This document shows, in pieces, positions 17,101-23,244 of a stretch of 64,000 bases of DNA. Position 1 is the first letter of the stretch. Each line of letters opens with the position of its first letter. This stretch comes from Pseudofrankia coriaricola (GTDB taxonomy: Bacteria > Actinomycetota > Actinomycetes > Frankiales > Frankiaceae). A program made the position numbers and the translations under genes. The DNA lies in assembly GCF_001854805.1 (NCBI RefSeq), contig NZ_MBLO01000125.1:30969-94968 (forward strand). Reading direction: 5' to 3'. Under the pieces are notes generated by a model, which was not told the origin of the DNA, made no database searches, and saw only the letters and a program-made list of their open reading frames with translations.

Positions 17101-17411
17101 CGCCCGCCGCCCGGTCCGCCGGCCGGCGGACGCGCGGTGCGCACACGCGCTCGGCGAGCCGGCCACCCCGGCCGGGGCCGCGGACGGCGACCGACCCGAC
17201 GACGGCGCGGACGAACGCGGCGGAGCCGGACGAGGAGCAGCCGCGGGATGCGGGCGCGAGCCCGCTGAGCGCCACGCTCCCGCTTGGCCTCGTCGGCGCC
17301 GATGCCGTCGGGACCGAGGACGACGGCATGGGCGGCCACGCGAATGCCGGGGCCGAAGCCGTCGTGACCAGCCCCTGGAACGTGTCCGAATCAACGCGCC
17401 CGATGCCATAA
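14136..17411 (+). CDS. Large WD40 beta-propeller protein with disordered N-terminus and membrane anchor
   Basis: A 1091-residue protein. Residues 1-440 are low complexity (Ala, Pro, Thr, Arg) with short repeats. About 440-560 is Trp/Arg-rich. About 560-860 holds seven WD40 blades, each with the F-S-P-D-G-R and L-W-x-(V/I)-x-D pattern: VAFSPDGRRLATASGDG, VAFSPDGTWLATG, LHFSADGRRLAAG, AIFPNGRWLATAG, VAVAPDGRTMAVG, VTFSADSRWLATV and VAFAPKRGLLAVA. Two membrane helices follow (VVGGLAIGLSCLLVFG and LLLAAGMIVVLALVVATG), then a charged tail. Seven blades make a complete propeller. Orientation and partners are unknown; many actinobacterial WD40 proteins accompany Ser/Thr kinases or conflict systems, but no such gene adjoins. 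An upstream GTG at 14118 is possible. Confidence 0.82.
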   Translation: MGPRGDEATSAMPPEPPPVKALPAEPQSAEPQSAQPASPAALSSTALSSTAPSPTTPSPASVTSPEPAVAQAPTTGTLPDSPAPAAETEAVPAAPARTRAPRRAPARTAAAKGTAVTTVAPTEQATAEGTPAARQPAPSARATRARPTHAKATPAGAGTDEATTGPTPFADATTSDATTSDATASDATASDATTATATPTEPPRPKTTRTRSTRAKAPSAEATAGAPAVEAAPVKASRAQSTRSRAKAAPATATEQSPLPGATAGPAPGRAAQRAGAGLAGLADATPEPVETRVSSPLSPTGTGDLGELIRLLIPDDPTTGPVPIPAPPPDTGPLILPPIDGPFLTPMADETGPLTVPLAYRGWDSPTAPGGAPDDATAPTSPGGAGLAGQATAPVGGSTTGESAVGEPTTVAAAEWPVAAAAATRPGGAEPDAEGFAVVGVLEQRRRRWPWTRWRWTRLPLPASWPPPGREPSSRRWPRALRWSLDMSWERTLRQPRFRRWLPAVDWEETLGRPRGRYLLPALIWPSAPRRPSERRWQSAGRSLSRPVWARGNVDRRFAPVYAVAFSPDGRRLATASGDGLVRLWNVADPGVPARMWEVSTRFAAGPVVAFSPDGTWLATGHDNTHAVLWKIDELAGPVPRALLAHPGGLTGLHFSADGRRLAAGFAAEAARIWDVTDPTHPRPLGRAGDSRLIRAAAIFPNGRWLATAGERVEFWEVSATPVRRMHLTAGEGPLLDVAVAPDGRTMAVGRLDGTVDLWHTIDPSAPAPRASINAHAGWVTSVTFSADSRWLATVSAEHVALWDLLDPTAAVGRIRTRLPVTAVAFAPKRGLLAVASLDGSVTLLRPTTEAHEPAGADGHAATDADEARVREARADDETDAEKTAVDVEPLRTLRPMGDTPAAGGIDLPGRRRRERRTNGRAAVVGGLAIGLSCLLVFGHQLGLPPALLLAAGMIVVLALVVATGLALAAAVWAPPAAGPRQAAGAGTPAARSAGRRTRGAHTRSASRPPRPGPRTATDPTTARTNAAEPDEEQPRDAGASPLSATLPLGLVGADAVGTEDDGMGGHANAGAEAVVTSPWNVSESTRPMP
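14646..14720 (+). repeat. Five tandem 15-bp units in the WD40 gene
   Basis: Unit GACGCCACGACCTCG is repeated in frame, encoding S-D-A-T-T and S-D-A-T-A variants. Point differences among the units suggest slippage followed by drift. Copy number may vary between strains. Confidence 0.8.
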
Positions 17412-17610
17412 GAAACGTGTACGTCACCTAAAGCGCCCGTGTTGGCCGCCTGGGTCATCTAGGCTGCGCGGCTGGTACGCCATGGCGCATAAGGGCAACT
17501 GACGCTGTCCGTGGTCGTTGTGTGGCCTGACTACCACCGAACCCGACATCGACAGGAGACTCCGATGCCAGCGCTGGCTCCGGTACCCGACGCCTCGGCC
17601 GGGCGCTGAG

Positions 17611-18087
17611 ATGGCGACGCCCACTGTGGGCCAGCAGGCCCCCGACTTCACCCTTTCCGGCCTGGTCGTCCACGACGGCGAGACCGCCCGTTCCGACTAC
17701 ACCCTCTCGGCCGCCAAGGGCACCCCGGTCGTGCTCGCGTTCTACCCCGGCGACGAGACGCCCGTCTGCACGAAGCAGCTGTGCTCGTACGCGGACAGCA
17801 TGGAGGTGTTCTCGGGCGTCGGTGCCCAGGTCTGGGGCATCAGCCCGCAGGACCTCGACAGCCACGAGCGGTTCGCCAGGCATCGTGCCCTGTCCTTCCC
17901 GCTGCTGGCCGACCCGGACCGTGCCGTGATCCGCCAGTACGGGATCGCGATGCCCGGTCTTGGGCTGCGCCGCTCGGTGTTCCTCGTGGACGCTGACGGC
18001 GTGCTGCGCTGGAAGGACGTCGGCCTGATCGGCGTCACCTATGCCACCGCCGACAAGATCGGCAAGGAGCTCGCCCGGCTGGGGTGA
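17611..18087 (+). CDS. Peroxiredoxin, AhpC/TSA (BCP-like)
   Basis: A 158-residue thiol peroxidase. The active-site segment YPGDETPVCTKQLCSY holds the peroxidatic Cys and a second Cys five residues on, as in atypical two-cysteine BCP enzymes. The Thr of the same motif and an Arg downstream complete the site. VFLVDADGVLRWKDVG near the end is typical of the family. It reduces hydroperoxides in the cytosol with thioredoxin or mycoredoxin. ATG at 17611 (MATPTVGQQAPDFTL) matches the family start; the in-frame upstream part is shadow. Two MerR regulators follow on the same strand. Confidence 0.88.
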   Translation: MATPTVGQQAPDFTLSGLVVHDGETARSDYTLSAAKGTPVVLAFYPGDETPVCTKQLCSYADSMEVFSGVGAQVWGISPQDLDSHERFARHRALSFPLLADPDRAVIRQYGIAMPGLGLRRSVFLVDADGVLRWKDVGLIGVTYATADKIGKELARLG

Positions 18088-18283
18088 CCAGCGGCCGGCC
18101 GTCGTCCCGGCCGCGAGGTTCCGCCGTCGTCTCCACCACCGCCCCGGCGGAGCTCCGGCCAGCGGGGCCGTCGGGGAACCGTTTCGGCCTGACGCGGTCG
18201 ATGTGCCGGGCTCGGGCCAACTGTCGTAAAGTCACCGGCGAGGCCATCGGTATTCGGAACTCGACAGTGAGGTGGGGGCAGCC

Positions 18284-18922
18284 TTGTTCACCGCCCGACG
18301 GGATCCGGACGCGTCCACGAACGATGCGGCCACGGCTGCCCCGAGCACCGTTCTCCAGATCGGGGATGTGGCCCGACAGGTAGGTCTGTCGTTGCGCACG
18401 GTCCGCTTCTACGAGGAAGCCGGGCTGCTCACCCCGGTCGGGCGGACTCAGGGCGGCTTCCGTCTCTACGACGAGGACGCCCTGGACCGGCTGCTTCTGA
18501 TCAAGCGGATGAAGCCCCTCGGCTTCACGCTGGAGGAGATGCGGTCCCTGCTCGCGGTGCGTGACGAGCTTCGCCTGCCGGACCTGACGGCGGACCGCCA
18601 GCATGAGCTGCGGGAGCGGCTGAAGACCTGGGCGACGCTGGCGGAGGAGAAGCTCGCCGACCTGCGGGCGCGGGCCGGGATCGCGGCGGACTTCGTCGCC
18701 GGCCTGCACGACGACGCGTCCCGCCTGCCCGACAGCCCGGACGACCTCACGGATGTCGTCGCCCACTCCGGCGCCACCGACACCGCTCCCATCGCCGGTG
18801 ACAGCGCCACGACCTGCGACGATGGTGACAGTGACGGCGTCGCGCGCGCCATCACCGCTCACAGCCCAGACGGCCCCGAGCACGACGCGCCTTCGACCGA
18901 GACGAGCCCCGACCGGACCTGA
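18284..18922 (+). CDS. MerR-family transcriptional regulator (first of tandem pair)
   Basis: A 212-residue regulator. The N-terminal winged helix is clear (VLQIGDVARQVGLSLRTVRFYEEAGLL near residue 25), followed by the MerR core (YDEDALDRLLLIKRMKPLGFTLEEM), a coiled-coil helix (residues 95-145) and an acidic Asp/Ser/Thr tail of about 55 residues. No cysteine or ligand motif identifies the signal. TTG at 18284 was chosen because GAGGTGGGGG ends 5 nt before it; GTG at 18272 is the alternative. The next gene is a close paralogue, so the pair arose by duplication. Confidence 0.82.
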   Translation: MFTARRDPDASTNDAATAAPSTVLQIGDVARQVGLSLRTVRFYEEAGLLTPVGRTQGGFRLYDEDALDRLLLIKRMKPLGFTLEEMRSLLAVRDELRLPDLTADRQHELRERLKTWATLAEEKLADLRARAGIAADFVAGLHDDASRLPDSPDDLTDVVAHSGATDTAPIAGDSATTCDDGDSDGVARAITAHSPDGPEHDAPSTETSPDRT

Positions 18923-19052
18923 CCGTCCGCGCCGCCGGCGCCGCCACGAGCGGTCACCGATCGGCGCGCAACGGACGCCGGGTGCCTCCGCGCCCGGCAG
19001 CGGCACCCGCCGAGCCCACCCGTCCCGCCTCCAGCATCGAGTAAGGGTTCAG

Positions 19053-19499
19053 TTGTCCAGCACGCATAGCATCCCGTCCCCTGCCAGCGCCGGACGCGAG
19101 GTTTACCCGATCGGCGACGTAGCGGACAAGGTCACCCTGTCGTTGCGCACGACGCGCTTCTACGCCGAGGCCGGCCTGCTCGCCGCCGTCGCCGAGGACG
19201 GAGCCGGGGCGCCGCTGTACGACGAGGACGCCGTCGACCGTCTCCTCCTGGTCAAGAAGATGAAGCCGCTCGGCTTCGCCCTCGACGAGATGCGCGCTCT
19301 CATTGCCCTGCGCGACGAGGCGACGAGCGCCGGCACTCCTCCCGAGCGGCGTGAGGAGCTGCTAGAGCGGCTGCATACCTGGGTCGCTCTCGGCGAGGAG
19401 AAGCTGCGCTCCCTCGAAGAGCAGGTCCGCATCGCCGAGTCGTTCCTGCACGGCCTGCACGACGACGCACACCGCGCCGGCCGCGCGGCCGGCGACTAG
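19053..19499 (+). CDS. MerR-family transcriptional regulator (second of tandem pair)
   Basis: A 148-residue paralogue of the gene before it. Shared stretches include IGDVADKVTLSLRTTRFYAEAGLL, YDEDAVDRLLLVKKMKPLGF and the end of the coiled coil (SFLHGLHDDAHR against ADFVAGLHDDAS). It lacks the long acidic tail. TTG at 19053 has AAGGG 5 nt upstream, so both copies use TTG starts. Paired MerR proteins might form heterodimers; this is speculation. Confidence 0.82.
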   Translation: MSSTHSIPSPASAGREVYPIGDVADKVTLSLRTTRFYAEAGLLAAVAEDGAGAPLYDEDAVDRLLLVKKMKPLGFALDEMRALIALRDEATSAGTPPERREELLERLHTWVALGEEKLRSLEEQVRIAESFLHGLHDDAHRAGRAAGD

Positions 19500-19580
19500 G
19501 CCTCGCGGCTCTCCGCCTGCGCCGCCGCCTGGCCGTGCGCCGGCCGGCTCCCGGCGGAGTCGGACGACGAAGTCGGGGCG

Positions 19581-19955
19581 ATGATGGTCCGTATGCCGAC
19601 TTTTATTCAGAAGCCGACCGTCGTCGAAGCGGCGGGCAGCCTGCCGAAGATCATCCGCGAGTACGTGGGCATGGTGAACACCGGTTCGTCCGGTGTGAGC
19701 ATCGCGCACATGACCAGCCCGTCTGGCTGGGAGGAGCCGGGCCAGCGGCCCGAGTTCGACGAGTACACGCTGGTACTGCGCGGCGTCCTCACCGTTGAGC
19801 ACTCCGGTGGGGTGATCGAGGTCGGTGCCGGCGAGGCCGTCCACACGGCGGCCGGCGAGTGGGTGCGGTACAGCACTCGCGGCGCCGACGGTGCCGACTA
19901 CATCTCGGTCTGCCTGCCCGCCTTCGCCCCCGACACCGTCCACCGCGACGCCTAG
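19581..19955 (+). CDS. Small cupin-domain protein
   Basis: A 124-residue single-domain cupin. Strands around FDEYTLVLRGVLTVEHSGG and VGAGEAVHTAAGEWVRYST match cupin motifs 1 and 2, but the usual metal-binding His-x-His of motif 1 is not obvious, so metal binding is uncertain. ATG at 19581 has GGGG before it; ATG at 19593 (MPTFIQKPTVVEA) looks more like family starts. It follows the MerR pair and may be regulated with them. No substrate can be named. Confidence 0.75.
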   Translation: MMVRMPTFIQKPTVVEAAGSLPKIIREYVGMVNTGSSGVSIAHMTSPSGWEEPGQRPEFDEYTLVLRGVLTVEHSGGVIEVGAGEAVHTAAGEWVRYSTRGADGADYISVCLPAFAPDTVHRDA

Positions 19956-20122
19956 GCTCCATCCGCCCGCCGGAGCACCGGGATGGACCCGGAGTTCCGC
20001 ATCGGGGCCGCGGCGGGCGGGCCTCCGACTACGATCAGGGGAAACCGTCGCGGCGCCCTCCGGCTGACTGGCTGGCTCCGGAGGGCGGACGCGGCGAGGC
20101 CGGTGGCGGTGGGAGGCGACGG

Positions 20123-20833
20123 ATGACGACATCGAGCGAGTCACCGCCGCTGTTGCGCCGGCTGGTCGGCGATGCGCTACGCGACTATCGGATGGGCCAG
20201 GGCCGGACGCTGCGTGATGTCGCGGCCGCGGCGCGGGTTTCCGTCCCCTATCTGTCCGAGGTGGAGCGGGGCCGCAAGGAGGCCTCCTCCGAGGTGCTCG
20301 CCGCGGTATGCCGCGGGCTGGGCATCCGGCTGAGCGACCTGCTCGAGCAGGTACGCCGCGAGCTGGTGGAGCGGGAGCCCCGCCAGGAGCCTTCGCGGGC
20401 ACCGGTTCGGCCGGTGGCCGGCTCGGCGCCCACCCGCCCGGTGGCGGGCGCGAAGGCGCCGGCCGCCAGGCCGGCCGCCGCGGCCCGGCCGCTGTCTCCC
20501 GCGGCCCCGGTTCGTCTCGTGCGCGCCGCCGAGCAGGCCATCCCGACTTCGCCCATCCAGCCGGGCCCGACCTGCCAGGTCGGCGCCGCGCACACGCCAC
20601 CGGCTCGGCCCCTCCGCGCACTTCGACGCCGGGGGCGCTACGGGCGACCGGGCGGCCTCGGTCCGCGCCAGGCCCTGGCACCGATCGTCCCCACGGCGCC
20701 GGGCCGGCCTCCTGCCCGAGCGACCCAGCCCGGATGCGCGGCGGCCCGGCGCGTTTCGGGGCACCACCGCGCGGTCGGGCACGCCCCTCGTCGTGTCGGC
20801 GGCCCCGCGGTCCGGGCGACAGTCATGCTCTGA
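20123..20833 (+). CDS. clgR: ClgR-like XRE-family regulator with an unusual tail
   Basis: A 236-residue protein. Residues 8-75 form an XRE helix-turn-helix closely resembling Streptomyces ClgR, the activator of clp protease genes (LLRRLVGDALRDYRMGQGRT, VSVPYLSEVERGRKEASSE). The rest, about 150 residues, is Pro/Arg/Ala-rich and looks unlike a folded domain; known ClgR proteins are shorter and end in a ClpP degron. The long tail may reflect a lost stop codon or a frameshift. ATG at 20123 has GGGAGG upstream. No clp gene is adjacent. Confidence 0.72.
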   Translation: MTTSSESPPLLRRLVGDALRDYRMGQGRTLRDVAAAARVSVPYLSEVERGRKEASSEVLAAVCRGLGIRLSDLLEQVRRELVEREPRQEPSRAPVRPVAGSAPTRPVAGAKAPAARPAAAARPLSPAAPVRLVRAAEQAIPTSPIQPGPTCQVGAAHTPPARPLRALRRRGRYGRPGGLGPRQALAPIVPTAPGRPPARATQPGCAAARRVSGHHRAVGHAPRRVGGPAVRATVML

Positions 20834-20900
20834 CGGACTCGCGGTCGCTGTCGGGCCGCGGCCACCGTCGGGCTTGGGTGACCTCTGCCGGGCCAGTGGA

Positions 20901-21575
20901 CTAGATGGTGCCGTCCCCGTCCCCGTCCTCGTCCTCACCCGCGGGCCCGGCCCGGTCGTGTGGCGCCGCGGCCGGCCGTGACTCCGGCGGTGTCTGCGCG
21001 TCCGCCTGCTTCCGGACGATCGCGGGGATGACGGCCCAGAGCAGGACAAGGACCAGCAGGGTCAGCGCACCGGCGATGATCCCCGCGGTGGGGCCGACGA
21101 CCACGTCGAAGATGAGGGTGACGACGCCGGCGACGGCGAGCGCGAGCAGCGCGAGCCCCGCCTGCGCCAACGCGTTCGCCGCCTGGATGAGCAGTTCCTT
21201 CTGGTGACGGCGAAACACCGCCCGATGCAGGCTGACCGGCATCAGCAGAAGGCCCGTCGCCGCGACCGCGAGCAGCACGACGACCAGATAGAGCCCCCGC
21301 TGGGCCGAGCTGAGGTCCGAGAACTTCGCCTGGAACGGGAGCGCCAGCAGGAAGGCCGTCAGCAGCTGCACACCCGTCTGCGCGACGCGGAGCTCCTGTA
21401 GCAGCTCGGTCCAGTTCCGGTCACGCCGGTGGTCCGGCGTCTCTCCGGAGTGGCCGGCGGCGCTGTCGGCGCTGTCGGCCGACGGGACGCGCTGGCCGCT
21501 GGCCGCCGGTCCGCCGGATTGGCCGGGTCGACCGGCGGCCTCTGGAGACTGGCCGGCTGACCGCTCGCTCACCAC
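20901..21575 (-). CDS. DUF6328-type membrane protein
   Basis: A 224-residue protein with a disordered Ser/Ala/Gly-rich N-terminus (to about residue 45) and four membrane helices (LLTAFLLALPFQ, LYLVVVLLAVAATGLLLMP, ALLALAVAGVVTLIF, ALTLLVLVLLWAVIP). The motif ELRVAQTGVQLLTAFLLALPF and the following FSDLSSAQR are typical of DUF6328, whose function is unknown. GTG at 21575 (or the next GTG) was chosen from the AGAGGG upstream; a GTG at 21614 would add 13 residues. It converges on the ClgR-like gene. Confidence 0.72.
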   Translation of the reverse strand: MVSERSAGQSPEAAGRPGQSGGPAASGQRVPSADSADSAAGHSGETPDHRRDRNWTELLQELRVAQTGVQLLTAFLLALPFQAKFSDLSSAQRGLYLVVVLLAVAATGLLLMPVSLHRAVFRRHQKELLIQAANALAQAGLALLALAVAGVVTLIFDVVVGPTAGIIAGALTLLVLVLLWAVIPAIVRKQADAQTPPESRPAAAPHDRAGPAGEDEDGDGDGTI

Positions 21576-21727
21576 CTCATCCTGCCCTCTCCGAGCAGAG
21601 GCGTCATCATCCACGCAATCCGCCAGGCCGGGCCGCCTCGGACCGCCGTGGCGTGCGGTCCACGTCCCACGACGCGAGATTCTCTGCGCCTAACCGTCCC
21701 GTCTGTCCGGCTTGCGAGCATAGGAAC

Positions 21728-22210
21728 GTGACGCACACACCGGACGCCGAGGACACGAGCTCGCCACCACACAACGGCAGGCACCACCCGAAGGTCGTCA
21801 ACGAGCGAATGCTGCTCGCGCAGCGGCGGACCGGCCAGGAGCGGTTCGCCGACGCCGTCACCGGCTTCGCCGGCTCGATGTCATTCGTCTACCTGCACGT
21901 CGTCTGGTTCACCGTCTGGATCCTGCTCAACCAGGGCGCCTTTGGCGACAGGATAATCTTCGACCCGTTTCCCTACGGCCTGTTGACGATGATCGTCAGC
22001 CTGGAGGCGATCTTCCTGTCGACGTTCGTGATGATCAGTCAGAACCGGGACACCCGCCGCCAGAACGTGCGCGCCGACCTGGACTACGAGACCACCGTCC
22101 GGTCCGAGGTCTGGTCGTCGCACATCGGCCGGCAGCTGGGCATCGACCCAGCCACGATCGAGGTCCGCGTCCAGGAGATCCTCCGCCGAACCGGCGCGCC
22201 ATCGCCCTGA
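21728..22210 (+). CDS. DUF1003 membrane protein
   Basis: A 160-residue protein with two membrane helices (SFVYLHVVWFTVWILLNQG and LLTMIVSLEAIFLSTFVMI), the pattern of DUF1003. The stretch FDPFPYGLLTMIVSLEAIFLS is the family core, followed by SQNRDTRRQNVRADLDYE. The C-terminal helix is cytosolic. Function is unknown; some members sit near Mg2+/Co2+ transport genes. GTG at 21728 was chosen because the upstream frame is not conserved in character. Confidence 0.8.
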   Translation: MTHTPDAEDTSSPPHNGRHHPKVVNERMLLAQRRTGQERFADAVTGFAGSMSFVYLHVVWFTVWILLNQGAFGDRIIFDPFPYGLLTMIVSLEAIFLSTFVMISQNRDTRRQNVRADLDYETTVRSEVWSSHIGRQLGIDPATIEVRVQEILRRTGAPSP

Positions 22211-22403
22211 CGCCGGCCGCGGACGCCCGAGCACCCGGCGGCGTCCGCGTCCCGGCACGGCCCGCCATACCGGGCAGAGGCGCGCGCCATGGACTGCCAG
22301 GGACGGCTGGAGCCGCTTGCTTCGGGCATTTCGGGCTGGCAGGCTGTCGTTTTGATCATTGGATTGTGACGCGGGCCATGGCAGGAAGCGAGGAGACGAC
22401 GCG

Positions 22404-23231
22404 ATGGGCGGTCAGACCGAGGGGAACGGGCGAGTCGCGGGCAAGGTGGCCGTGGTGACCGGCGCCGCGTCCGGGATCGGCCGGGCGGTGACCCGGCGGC
22501 TCGCCGCCGAAGGCGCGCGGATCGTCGCGGCGGACATCGACGAGACGGGGTTAGGCAAGCTCACGGCGGAACTCGGCGAGGAGGTCGCCGCCGCCGCCCG
22601 GTGCGACGTCACCGTCGAGGAGGACGTCGCCGCGGTCGTCCAGCTCGCGGCCAGCCGCTTCGGCGGGCTCGACATCGTGGTCGCCAACGCGGGCGGGGGC
22701 TTTCTCGGGGAGATCGCCGACCACGACTACGCCGAATGGCGCCGGATCGTCGACCTCTGCCTGAACAGCGCCTTCCTCACCGTCAAGCACGCGGGCGCCG
22801 CGCTGCGCGCGGGCGGGCACGGCGGCTCGATCGTCGCGATGGCCAGCCTCAACGCGGTCCAGCCCGGCCGGGGTATGGGTGCCTACTGCGCGGCGAAGGC
22901 CGGCGTCGTCGCGCTCACCGAGGTCGCGGCGCTGGAGCTGGGCCGTCACGGCATCCGGGTGAACGCGGTCGCTCCGGGCCTCGTGCGCACCTCGCTCACG
23001 ACGCCGCTCTGGGACGTCCCGGGGGTCGTCGAGGACTACGTCGAGAACGCCCCGCTCGGCCGGTTCGCCGAACCCGAGGAGATCGCGAACGTCGTGCTCT
23101 TCCTCGCATCGGACGAGGCCGCCTACGTCTCCGGCAGCCTCTACAGCGTCGACGGCGGCGCCCGCACCCGCCGCTACCCCGACGTCATCACCGCCCTCGA
23201 ACGACTGCGACCGCCCTCGCCGGCCGACTGA
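22404..23231 (+). CDS. Short-chain dehydrogenase/reductase (SDR)
   Basis: A 275-residue classical SDR. The Rossmann motif TGAASGIG lies near residue 19, an acidic residue after strand 2 (AADIDE) suggests NAD(H) preference, NAGGG follows, and the catalytic residues are Ser in MASLNAV and Tyr-x3-Lys in YCAAKAG. The C-terminal VSGSLYSVDGGA is typical of FabG-like enzymes. The substrate is unknown. ATG at 22404 has GAGGAG upstream. It converges on glnD with 13 bp between the stop codons. Confidence 0.85.
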   Translation: MGGQTEGNGRVAGKVAVVTGAASGIGRAVTRRLAAEGARIVAADIDETGLGKLTAELGEEVAAAARCDVTVEEDVAAVVQLAASRFGGLDIVVANAGGGFLGEIADHDYAEWRRIVDLCLNSAFLTVKHAGAALRAGGHGGSIVAMASLNAVQPGRGMGAYCAAKAGVVALTEVAALELGRHGIRVNAVAPGLVRTSLTTPLWDVPGVVEDYVENAPLGRFAEPEEIANVVLFLASDEAAYVSGSLYSVDGGARTRRYPDVITALERLRPPSPAD

Positions 23232-23244
23232 CCGCCAGCCGGCC

